Shown here: positions 54,729 to 61,190 of the stretch, piece by piece
How the letters are laid out: each line of letters opens with the position of its first letter
Numbering within the stretch: the first letter of the stretch is position 1
NCBI RefSeq assembly: GCF_000735345.1
Contig: NZ_JMPJ01000056.1
Location: forward strand, 1-64,000
Source: Ewingella americana ATCC 33852
GTDB lineage: Bacteria > Pseudomonadota > Gammaproteobacteria > Enterobacterales > Enterobacteriaceae
Direction of reading: 5' to 3'
DNA: 64,000 bases
Program-made: the position numbers and the translations under genes
The notes under the pieces: generated by a model
The model's database searches: none
What the model was told of the DNA's origin: nothing
What the model saw: the letters and a program-made list of their open reading frames with translations, nothing else

Positions 54729-54971
54729 ATGTTAGTAGAGCTGGTGTATGACAAACGTAATGTTTCCGGCATTCCTGATGCCAATGACAAAATCCATGCC
54801 GAATTAACCAAGCGCGTCCATCGCCTGTTCCCGGATGCAGCGGTGAAGGTCAAACCGATGCAAGCCAACGGCTTGAACACCTCGGGTGCCAGCAAACAGG
54901 ACCGTTCGCAGCTCAACCAGATGCTCGAGGAGATGTTTGAAGAAGCGGATGAATGGCTATCCGTTGAATGA
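54729..54971 (+). CDS. dinI: DinI-family SOS protein
   Basis: An 80-residue acidic protein of the DinI family (E. coli DinI has 81). The N-terminal beta strand LVELVYDK is followed by ELTKRVHRLFPDAAVKVKPM, then SGASKQDRSQLNQMLEEMFE and the acidic end EEADEWLSVE. DinI stabilises RecA filaments and slows LexA and UmuD cleavage late in the SOS response. A LexA box just upstream supports the assignment. AAGGA lies about 9 bases before the ATG. It stands alone. A DinI-like paralogue rather than the strict orthologue is possible. Confidence 0.88.
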   Translation: MLVELVYDKRNVSGIPDANDKIHAELTKRVHRLFPDAAVKVKPMQANGLNTSGASKQDRSQLNQMLEEMFEEADEWLSVE

Positions 54972-55061
54972 TTTAGAGGATTGTTTGCCGTTAAGGCAAA
55001 TAAGGTGTGAAATCCGCCCGCCAATTCGTATTTACTTACAAAGGGCAATTGAATTAAACAT

Positions 55062-55151
55062 AACCCAGCAGCGGCTTATTATAATATGTCTATGATACTA
55101 AAAATCATATCAATCAGAATGATGAGCACTGTTTTTTCCGCTGGGTTTTTT
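55062..55151 (+). other. Possible structured RNA or leader upstream of the PBP gene
   Basis: AACCCAGCAGCGG (55062-55074) can pair with CCGCTGGGTT (55138-55147), apart from a 3-base insertion, and a T tract follows (55146-55151). A TATAAT box sits between them at 55080-55085. It could be a terminator with a large loop, a small RNA, or chance. The rest of the 265 bp gap (54972-55236) holds no convincing gene. Confidence 0.3.
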
Positions 55152-55236
55152 AACCATTTTTGGGTCTATAACCCCCTTCGCGACGGCAGGCTTGTCATTT
55201 TTGGCACTATCACGCCCATGACTTTGCGAAGTAAAC

Positions 55237-57012
55237 ATGCCTCCAAAAAAACCGACTAAGCCGGCTGCACAACCCCACTTTTACTCGAAGCGCTTTGCCC
55301 TTATTTGTGTCGGCATCTTGGGTTGTATGGCATTTTTGCTGGCCCGCGTAGGCTATTTGCAACTGCTCAACCGCCCGATGCTTGAGCGTCAGGCCGACCA
55401 GCGCTCTTTGCGCTCCACGGTGATCCCAGCCGATCGCGGCACCATTGCTGACCGCAGCGGCCATCCGCTGGCGCTGAGCGTGGCTTCCAAAGACATTATT
55501 GCCGATCCTTTCCGCGTTCTTCAGCTGCACAGCGATCTCAATAGCCCGAAATGGCAATATCTGGCGCAGGCGCTGAACATGCCGCTGTCCCAGTTGCAGC
55601 AAACCATTACCAGCGATCCGAACCGCCGCTTTGTCTACCTTGGGCGTAAAATCGAGCAAGGCATCGCCAATGACATTGCCCAGCTGCATCTGGGTGGTAT
55701 CACCAGCCAGCACGATGACAGCCGTTACTACCCGATGAGCGACGCCGCCGCCAACCTGGTGGGGATTGTCGGCACGGATAACGAAGGTCTGACGGGCATC
55801 GAGAAAGGCTTCAATACCCTGCTTGAAGGCAAGCCGGGCATGCGCGAATACCGTCAGGACGGCCACGGCAACGTGATTGGTATTTTGAAAGAAGTGCCGC
55901 CGCAGCAGCCGCCAACGGTCAATCTGAGTATCGACAGCTTTATGCAGTACGTGATGTATTCACGCCTGCGCGCGGGGGTGATGCTCAACCAAGCAGACTC
56001 GGGCGCTGCGGTGCTGGTGGATGTGAATACCGGGGAAATTCTCGGGATGGCCTCCTACCCTTCTTATAATCCGAACAACTACGCCGGCGTTCAGCCAAAA
56101 GACATGCGTAACGTGGCGATAAGCGACAGCTTCGAGCCGGGTTCGACGGTGAAACCTCTGGTGGTGATGGTGTCGCTGGCGCGCAAAATGATCCGCCCGG
56201 ACTCAGTACTCGACACCCACCCGTACACCGTTAACGGCCACTTAATCAAAGACGTCGGCCACTGGCCTGCGCTGACCATCACCGGCGTGTTACAGAAATC
56301 CAGTGACATCGCGGTATCACACATGGCGCTGGCGATGCCCGCGCAGGTGCTGGTTGACCTCTACCACTCGTTTGGCTTGGGTAAACCGACTGACTTGGGT
56401 ATCGGCGGCGAGAGTAGCGGCTACTTCCCGCTGCACCGCGACCGTTGGGCTGACATCGAGCGTGCTACCTTCTCCTTCGGCTACGGCCTGCGCGTGACGC
56501 CGCTGCAAATCGCCCGCGAATACGCCACTATCGGCGCATTAGGCATTTACCGTCCGCTGTCGATAACCAAAGTGACGCCGCCGGTGATCGGCAAGCGCGT
56601 GATGGCCGCTGACGTGGTGCAAACCGTGATCCATATGATGGAAAGTGACGCCCTGCCCGGCGGTTCGGGTCTGAGCGCGGCGGTGCCGGGTTATCGTCTG
56701 GCCATCAAAACCGGTACGGCGGAAAAGCTGGGCACCAGCGGCAAGTATGATGGTGGCTACGTCAACTACACCGCGGGCGTGGCTCCGGCCAGTAACCCAC
56801 GGGTTGCGCTGGTAGTGATGGTTAACAACCCGCAAGCGGGTAAACACTTTGGTGGTTCAGTGGCGGGGCCGATTTTCGGCCAAATCATGGGACAAGTGCT
56901 GAATCATATGAACATTGCGCCTGACGCGCTGGTGCCAGAAACGCCGCCGGAAACTATCATTAACGGCGGTCAAAAAACCAACTTAGTGCGTCGTAACGCT
57001 AGCTCAGAATGA
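55237..57012 (+). CDS. Class B penicillin-binding protein, FtsI (PBP3) paralogue
   Basis: A 591-residue peptidoglycan DD-transpeptidase of the FtsI group. A membrane anchor lies at about 20-40, the pedestal domain to about 230, and the transpeptidase at 230-570. The active-site motifs are STVK (Ser303-Lys306), SSD (355-357) and KTGT (491-494). E. coli FtsI has SSN at the second motif. Long FtsI-like stretches include DIERATFSFGYGL, TPLQIAREYATIGALGIYRP and NYTAGVAPASNPRVALVVM. It is not in a dcw cluster, so it is a second FtsI, comparable to the acid-induced PBP3SAL of Salmonella. That role is inference. Confidence 0.85.
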   Translation: MPPKKPTKPAAQPHFYSKRFALICVGILGCMAFLLARVGYLQLLNRPMLERQADQRSLRSTVIPADRGTIADRSGHPLALSVASKDIIADPFRVLQLHSDLNSPKWQYLAQALNMPLSQLQQTITSDPNRRFVYLGRKIEQGIANDIAQLHLGGITSQHDDSRYYPMSDAAANLVGIVGTDNEGLTGIEKGFNTLLEGKPGMREYRQDGHGNVIGILKEVPPQQPPTVNLSIDSFMQYVMYSRLRAGVMLNQADSGAAVLVDVNTGEILGMASYPSYNPNNYAGVQPKDMRNVAISDSFEPGSTVKPLVVMVSLARKMIRPDSVLDTHPYTVNGHLIKDVGHWPALTITGVLQKSSDIAVSHMALAMPAQVLVDLYHSFGLGKPTDLGIGGESSGYFPLHRDRWADIERATFSFGYGLRVTPLQIAREYATIGALGIYRPLSITKVTPPVIGKRVMAADVVQTVIHMMESDALPGGSGLSAAVPGYRLAIKTGTAEKLGTSGKYDGGYVNYTAGVAPASNPRVALVVMVNNPQAGKHFGGSVAGPIFGQIMGQVLNHMNIAPDALVPETPPETIINGGQKTNLVRRNASSE

Positions 57013-57124
57013 TTTTTTTACCCGCGCAGACTGGATTTCTGTGATTAATATGGGTAACTTCCCGCTTGTCTCGCCCGGTACGGGTAAGCTAAGAGGAAGA
57101 GTGAAAACTCTGAGAAGTAAAACG

Positions 57125-57214
57125 ATGAAACGGCTTTTTATGGTTTTAGTGGTTTTTATCGCAGTGTGTGCCGCCGTCATTGCCTTAAATATGCACGGCA
57201 CCGGCCCTTGGTGA
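57125..57214 (+). CDS. Candidate small membrane protein 1 (29 residues)
   Basis: An ATG frame encoding MKRLFMVLVVFIAVCAAVIA and then LNMHGTGPW. That is a basic N terminus, one hydrophobic helix, and a short tail ending in Trp. GAGAAG lies about 8 bases ahead of the ATG. A GTG at 57101 with AGGAAG would add 8 residues. Too short for ordinary gene finders. I do not recognise a homologue; the ends-in-W single-pass design recalls regulatory small proteins but lacks the MgrB cysteines. Support is base pattern and start signals only. Confidence 0.45.
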   Translation: MKRLFMVLVVFIAVCAAVIALNMHGTGPW

Positions 57215-57247
57215 TAGGTACCAGCCACTTTCCAGCGAGGGGTGATT

Positions 57248-57355
57248 TTGCCAACAGGTAAGCGATTTATCATATTGATTATTGCGATTTTGATTGGCAT
57301 CGTGGTGCTAGACGATATCATCGCGCGGGTTATCCACTGGATTTTACTGCACTAA
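57248..57355 (+). CDS. Candidate small membrane protein 2 (35 residues)
   Basis: A TTG-started frame with GAGGGG 5 bases ahead. The product begins PTGKRFIILIIAILIGIVV, then LDDIIARVIHWILLH. That is a basic start, a strongly hydrophobic helix of about 16 residues, then an amphipathic C-terminal helix. A GTG at 57242 is an alternative start. It lies 33 bases after candidate 1, suggesting a two-gene transcript. No homologue is recalled. The rest of the gap to 57529 holds a TATAAT at 57495-57500 for the next gene. Confidence 0.42.
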   Translation: MPTGKRFIILIIAILIGIVVLDDIIARVIHWILLH

Positions 57356-57529
57356 TCAATGGCCCGTTGGGTCGGAGTGAAACCTCTCCGTCATCGGGTC
57401 ATTTATTGCCTTACCCCTGAATTTATAAGGGTTTTCTTTGGCAACAACTCATCTCTGCTACTTTAGGCTCCTGCGCCAACACGGCGAAGTTGTGTATAAT
57501 AGCTTATCGAACATTAAGAAAGACGGGTT

Positions 57530-57916
57530 ATGGCTCAGGACATTCATCTCACAATCGTCTGCGCACTCAGCAAATGGATCGAAGGCCATCTTGGGCGCGT
57601 TATCCACCTTGAAGAGTTGGCTGAATACTCAGGCTATTCGCTGTGGCACATGCAAAAACTGTTCAAAGAATCTACCGGCATTTCACTCGGTAAGTATATC
57701 CGTGAGCGCCGTTTGGCGAGTGCGGTCTATCAATTAAGCAGCAGTGACACGCCGATTTTCGATATCGCAATGGATTTTGGCTTCGGCTCACAGTCGCATT
57801 TCACTTACATGTTCCGTAAGCGTTTTAACATCACGCCTTATGAGTTCCGCCAAAATCCCGATATCAAGCTCGAAGTCGCCCCGCCGCTGCATATCATTCA
57901 TCAAAAAACGGCCTAA
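57530..57916 (+). CDS. AraC-family regulator, MarA/SoxS/RamA type
   Basis: A 128-residue stand-alone AraC/XylS DNA-binding domain with two helix-turn-helix motifs: LEELAEYSGYSLWHMQKLFK (about 28-47) and DIAMDFGFGSQSHFTYMFRK (about 79-98), then FNITPYEFRQ. The length and lack of a ligand domain place it with MarA, SoxS, RamA and PqrA, activators of stress and efflux genes through marboxes. The exact orthologue is unclear; no marR, soxR or ramR lies beside it. A TATAAT box is 30 bases upstream. The micF marbox lies 2.7 kb away. Confidence 0.82.
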   Translation: MAQDIHLTIVCALSKWIEGHLGRVIHLEELAEYSGYSLWHMQKLFKESTGISLGKYIRERRLASAVYQLSSSDTPIFDIAMDFGFGSQSHFTYMFRKRFNITPYEFRQNPDIKLEVAPPLHIIHQKTA

Positions 57917-57924
57917 ATCTGGCG

Positions 57925-58392
57925 TTAGAATCCGAAGTCGCTCAATGAAGGATAATCATCCGGGCGACGACCTAACGGCCAGTCGAACTTGCGTTCACTC
58001 TCTTTGATCGGCAGATCGTTGATGCAGGCGTAGCGGGCAAACATCTGACCTTCCTCGTTAAACTCCCAGTTTTCATTGCCGAAGCTGCGATACCAGTTGC
58101 CGGAATCATCTCGCCATTCATAGGCAAAACGCACCGCGATGCGCGCGCCGTCGAAGGCCCACAGCTCTTTGATCAGGCGATATTCCAGCTCTTTGGCCCA
58201 TTTGCGCTCCAGAAATGCCACCACGGCGTCCTGCCCTTCGGCGAACTCACTGCGGTTTCTCCAGCGAGTGTCTTCGGAGTAAACCTGACGCACACGCTGC
58301 GGATCGCGGCTGTTCCACGCATCTTCGGCTAAACGAACTTTTTCAATCGCGCTTTCACGGGTAAAGGGCGGCAATGGCGGTTTAATTGGCAT
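57925..58392 (-). CDS. DUF1348 / NTF2-like (SnoaL-fold) protein
   Basis: A 155-residue protein of the nuclear transport factor 2-like DUF1348 family. Typical stretches are [72 protein letters not shown] and the C-terminal [19 protein letters not shown]. Enzymatic function is unknown. ATG at 58392 has GAGG 7 bases ahead. It is divergent from a TetR gene with two operators between them, so it is probably the repressed target. It is convergent with the AraC-type gene, 8 bases apart. Confidence 0.86.
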   Translation of the reverse strand: MPIKPPLPPFTRESAIEKVRLAEDAWNSRDPQRVRQVYSEDTRWRNRSEFAEGQDAVVAFLERKWAKELEYRLIKELWAFDGARIAVRFAYEWRDDSGNWYRSFGNENWEFNEEGQMFARYACINDLPIKESERKFDWPLGRRPDDYPSLSDFGF

Positions 58393-58416
58393 AAGCACCT
58401 CGAGTTAGAAATTTAT

Positions 58417-58434
58417 GTAGACAACTCTGTCTAC
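58417..58434. promoter_or_regulatory. TetR-family operator 1
   Basis: GTAGACAACTCTGTCTAC is an 18 bp near-palindrome (GTAGACA/TGTCTAC arms, 7 of 9 pairs or better) 24 bases upstream of the DUF1348 gene. It is the exact reverse complement of operator 2. Confidence 0.85.
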
Positions 58435-58452
58435 GTAATTAAACTAGCTCAA

Positions 58453-58470
58453 GTAGACAGAGTTGTCTAC
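58453..58470. promoter_or_regulatory. TetR-family operator 2
   Basis: GTAGACAGAGTTGTCTAC is the exact reverse complement of the site at 58417-58434, 18 bp apart edge to edge and 36 bp start to start. It lies 47 bases upstream of the tetR-family gene. Confidence 0.85.
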
Positions 58471-58517
58471 ACTGACCATCGCCGAAAAATGAAATCAATC
58501 GCTGACTGGAAATCCTA

Positions 58518-59105
58518 ATGCCTCTCTCTCCTTCTACTGATATCAGTACGCTGGCTGCCCGCGACCGCATCCTGCTGACGGCTCATCAGCTGTTTTACCG
58601 CGACGGCATTCGCGCCACGGGCATTGATCTGATCATCAAACAGGCTGGCGTCACCAAAGTGACCTTTTACCGCCACTTTCCCAGCAAGAATGCCTTGGTT
58701 TTGGCTTTTTTGGAGTATCGCCATCAACGCTGGATGAGCTGGTTCGCCAACAGTTTGCAGAAGAATATGGCGCAGCCTAACGCCCGTCTCGCCGTGGCGC
58801 TGCCAAAAACGCTGGAAGAGTGGTTCAGTGATGAGGATTTTCGCGGCTGTGCTTTTATCAACAGCGCGCTGGAATTCGCCGAAGCCCTGCCCGAAGTCAC
58901 CACCCACGCGGCGCAGCATAAGCAGCAAATGGCTGAGGAGATTGCGCGTTACCTGCCCGGATCCGCACCCGATTTTATGGCGCAGGCCATTGCTTTGCTG
59001 GTGGATGGCGCGATTGTCAACGCGCAGATTGGTGGAGAGAATAAGCAGGAGACGGCCCTACTCTGCTCGGCGCTGGAGCTCTGGCTTGCTCCGCGAGCAG
59101 TCTAG
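58518..59105 (+). CDS. TetR/AcrR-family transcriptional repressor
   Basis: A 195-residue regulator. The N-terminal helix-turn-helix (about 15-60) reads ILLTAHQLFYRDGIRATGID, LIIKQAGVTKVTFYRHFPSK. The C-terminal domain with DFRGCAFINSALEFAE is typical of a LmrA/YxaF-like TetR branch. The GC(A)F Cys may sense an electrophile or oxidant, but that is speculative. It is divergent from the DUF1348 gene. The twin operators in the 125 bp between the start codons predict autorepression and repression of that gene. Ligand unknown. Confidence 0.85.
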   Translation: MPLSPSTDISTLAARDRILLTAHQLFYRDGIRATGIDLIIKQAGVTKVTFYRHFPSKNALVLAFLEYRHQRWMSWFANSLQKNMAQPNARLAVALPKTLEEWFSDEDFRGCAFINSALEFAEALPEVTTHAAQHKQQMAEEIARYLPGSAPDFMAQAIALLVDGAIVNAQIGGENKQETALLCSALELWLAPRAV

Positions 59106-59116
59106 GCGACGGGCAC

Positions 59117-59139
59117 AAAAAACGCGGCATAGGCCGCGT
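59117..59139 (-). terminator. Intrinsic terminator of ompC
   Basis: On the minus strand ACGCGGC and GCCGCGT form a stem around CTAT, followed by a T run (A tract at 59117-59121 on the plus strand). It may also stop the convergent tetR-family transcript. Confidence 0.8.
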
Positions 59140-59207
59140 CTTCTGTTACTGCATCATTCTGTGTCTGAGAATGCCTGTCTCTTGTGGCAATGGTCCACGC
59201 GAACAGG

Positions 59208-60329
59208 TTAGAACTGGTACACCAAGCCAACCGCCGTGACGTTATCAGTATTGATACCGGCATTTTGGGTGAACTGGTTGTCATCAAGCAGGTTAATTTT
59301 GTAGTCGACATAAGTGGACATATTTTTGTTGAAGTAATACGTCGCACCCAGATCCACGAATTTGACCAAGTCCTGATCGTCGTAGTTGTTACCCAAACGG
59401 TCAGTACCTAAGTCAGAGCCGCGAGTCTGGTTATAGGCCACGAATGGACGCAGACCAAAGTCGAACTGGTAGCTGGCGTAGGCTTCTACAGACTGAGCTT
59501 TGTTGGCATAACCGTAAGCTTCTGAATCCGTAGAACCGAAGCGTGACGCGTTATAGGACTGAGTAAACATCGCTGCCAGATAGACATTGTTGGCGTCATA
59601 TTTCAGGCCGCCGCTGTAACCTTCAGCCTTCTTACCTTGCCCCATAATGCCCGGCGCAGAGTTCTGCTCATCGGTACGATCAGAGTTGAAGAAGGCACCG
59701 GCCACGCTGACGCCCGCGCCAATGTCATAGCTCAGAGACGCACCGTAGCCGTCGCCGTTCTGCGTTAAGACGTCACGCGTACCCGGCTCACCGCCACCGC
59801 TGTCGTTTTTGCCTTGATATTGCAGAGCAAAGTTCAGGCCATCGACTAAGCCGAAGAAGTTGTTGTTACGGTAAGTGGCTACACCGTTGGTACGCTGGAA
59901 CAGGAACTGGTCCGCGCCATAGGTGGAGCCATCGAACTCAGGCTGTAAGTCGGTCCACGCCGCGACGTCGTACAGCACGCCGTTGTTACGACCGTAGTCG
60001 AATGAACCGTAATCGCCGAATTTCAGACCTGCAAAACCGTAACGGGTAAATGAACGGTTATCTTCGCTTTCCGCCTGATTGGCTTGAACCTGATACTCCC
60101 ACTGGCCGTAACCGGTCAGTTGGTCAGTGATCTGAGTTTCGCCTTTAAAACCAAGACGGATGTAGCTCTGATCGCCGTCAGAACCTTTATCGCTCGAGAA
60201 ATAGTGTAAACCATCGACCAAACCATACAGGTCGAGTTTATTGCCATCTTTATTATAAACTTCTGCCGCACTTGCTGATCCTGCGACTAATAAAGCCGGG
60301 ATCATAAGAGAAAGAATACGACGTTTCAT
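59208..60329 (-). CDS. ompC: General porin OmpC
   Basis: A 373-residue 16-strand trimeric porin. The signal peptide is 1-21 (GSASA). The mature protein starts [15 protein letters not shown], the hallmark of OmpC/OmpF/PhoE, and ends with Phe (VGLVYQF). Loop 3 reads [15 protein letters not shown], with Asp where PEFGG is usual. It contains [20 protein letters not shown] and the [20 protein letters not shown] near the end. It is named OmpC because micF lies divergently upstream, as in E. coli. The promoter region (60330-60672) is very AT-rich and should contain OmpR sites, which I could not delimit. Confidence 0.85.
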   Translation of the reverse strand: MKRRILSLMIPALLVAGSASAAEVYNKDGNKLDLYGLVDGLHYFSSDKGSDGDQSYIRLGFKGETQITDQLTGYGQWEYQVQANQAESEDNRSFTRYGFAGLKFGDYGSFDYGRNNGVLYDVAAWTDLQPEFDGSTYGADQFLFQRTNGVATYRNNNFFGLVDGLNFALQYQGKNDSGGGEPGTRDVLTQNGDGYGASLSYDIGAGVSVAGAFFNSDRTDEQNSAPGIMGQGKKAEGYSGGLKYDANNVYLAAMFTQSYNASRFGSTDSEAYGYANKAQSVEAYASYQFDFGLRPFVAYNQTRGSDLGTDRLGNNYDDQDLVKFVDLGATYYFNKNMSTYVDYKINLLDDNQFTQNAGINTDNVTAVGLVYQF

Positions 60330-60621
60330 TTTGAGCTATCCTCGTAGGGTGTCGAGCCTGCCACTGATTGATAAATGCAAGGTGAAGGTAAAACGTTTCG
60401 AATTATATGCTCGACATGGCAAATCCATTCTCTGGATATAAAGGGAATTAATCCAGAAAGAAAATGATACCAAATTAATGATAATGTTTCTGAACAATTA
60501 TTAGATGTAAGAAAATATTAATAAAAGGGAACTTTTCGCTAGCTTTACACATGTTAAAATAAAGCACTAATCGCTAAAATACTGAAAAAACCTTACAAAA
60601 CAACAAACTAAAATACATAAC

Positions 60622-60665
60622 AGAGCACTAAGTGATAAAGCAAAAAAAGTGGGAATCTATATACT
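60622..60665 (+). promoter_or_regulatory. micF promoter with putative marbox
   Basis: A -10 box TATACT lies at 60660-60665, 7 bases before the predicted MicF start. Upstream, AGAGCACTAAGTGATAAAG (60622-60640) resembles the MarA/SoxS/Rob box: it keeps GCAC, the central W and the AAA. Three consensus positions differ. The E. coli micF marbox is GCACTGAATGTCAAAA, which is similar. Confidence 0.62.
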
Positions 60666-60672
60666 TTATCTC

Positions 60673-60754
60673 GCTATCATCATTATTGTTAATTATTACC
60701 CTCATTACCAGATTATCTGGAAACAACAACCGGTCTTATGACCGGTTTTTTTTT
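60673..60754 (+). ncRNA. micF: MicF small regulatory RNA
   Basis: The 5' end GCTATCATCATTATTGTTAA and following ATTATTACC match E. coli MicF (GCTATCATCATTAACTTTAT...ATTACC), the region that pairs with the ompF ribosome binding site. The 3' end is a strong terminator: AACCGGTC (60728-60735) pairs with GACCGGTT (60740-60747), then nine T (60746-60754). About 82 nt long versus 93 in E. coli. It is divergent from ompC, as in E. coli. Expected targets are ompF-type porin mRNAs, via Hfq. A 69-codon frame crossing this region is not a gene. Confidence 0.9.
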
Positions 60755-61190
60755 GCCAAAAATGCGGTAGTTTCCCAATGTGACATTCCCATGAAAATGT
60801 TATTTCTCAGCGGTAGTATAATAATGAGAATTCGCAAATAATTTACTTTTGACATATTAACTCCTTATTTCCTACATACTCCTTCCGTATTTCTTATCGT
60901 TATTTACTTAATATCCTCACATTTCCGACAGCATTTTCTTAATATCCGCTAGAAAAATAATCAGTAATAATGACCATAAAACAGTCAGTTAATTAACCTT
61001 GCGGGTTTGCTCTCCACAAAAATCTCATTATCTGTACAGTATTAGTCACGCGGCAGGCGGATCCGGTACTATAAGAGCAATCTCGCTGATGTGATGATTT
61101 GCAACCGATACACTGTCGCCTATCTAAGGCACGTCGCGCGTTAAATTGATGACATCGCCACCCTTATACGTCCCGGATTGAAGGAATCTC
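60755..61190 (+). promoter_or_regulatory. AT-rich intergenic region before the DUF4034-like gene
   Basis: These 436 bp contain no convincing gene. A possible promoter is TTGACA at 60849-60854 with CTACAT at 60872-60877 (17 bp spacer). In E. coli rcsD follows micF; here a different gene does, so a rearrangement boundary probably lies in this stretch. Confidence 0.35.

Noticed and set aside
57004-57321. A 105-codon minus-strand frame after the PBP gene
   Set aside because: It is opposite the two hydrophobic micro-ORFs and has no good start; plus-strand frames carry better signals.
60632-60841. A 69-codon open frame on the plus strand
   Set aside because: It runs through the MicF promoter, RNA and terminator; the micF sequence explains the region and the frame has no proper ribosome binding site.
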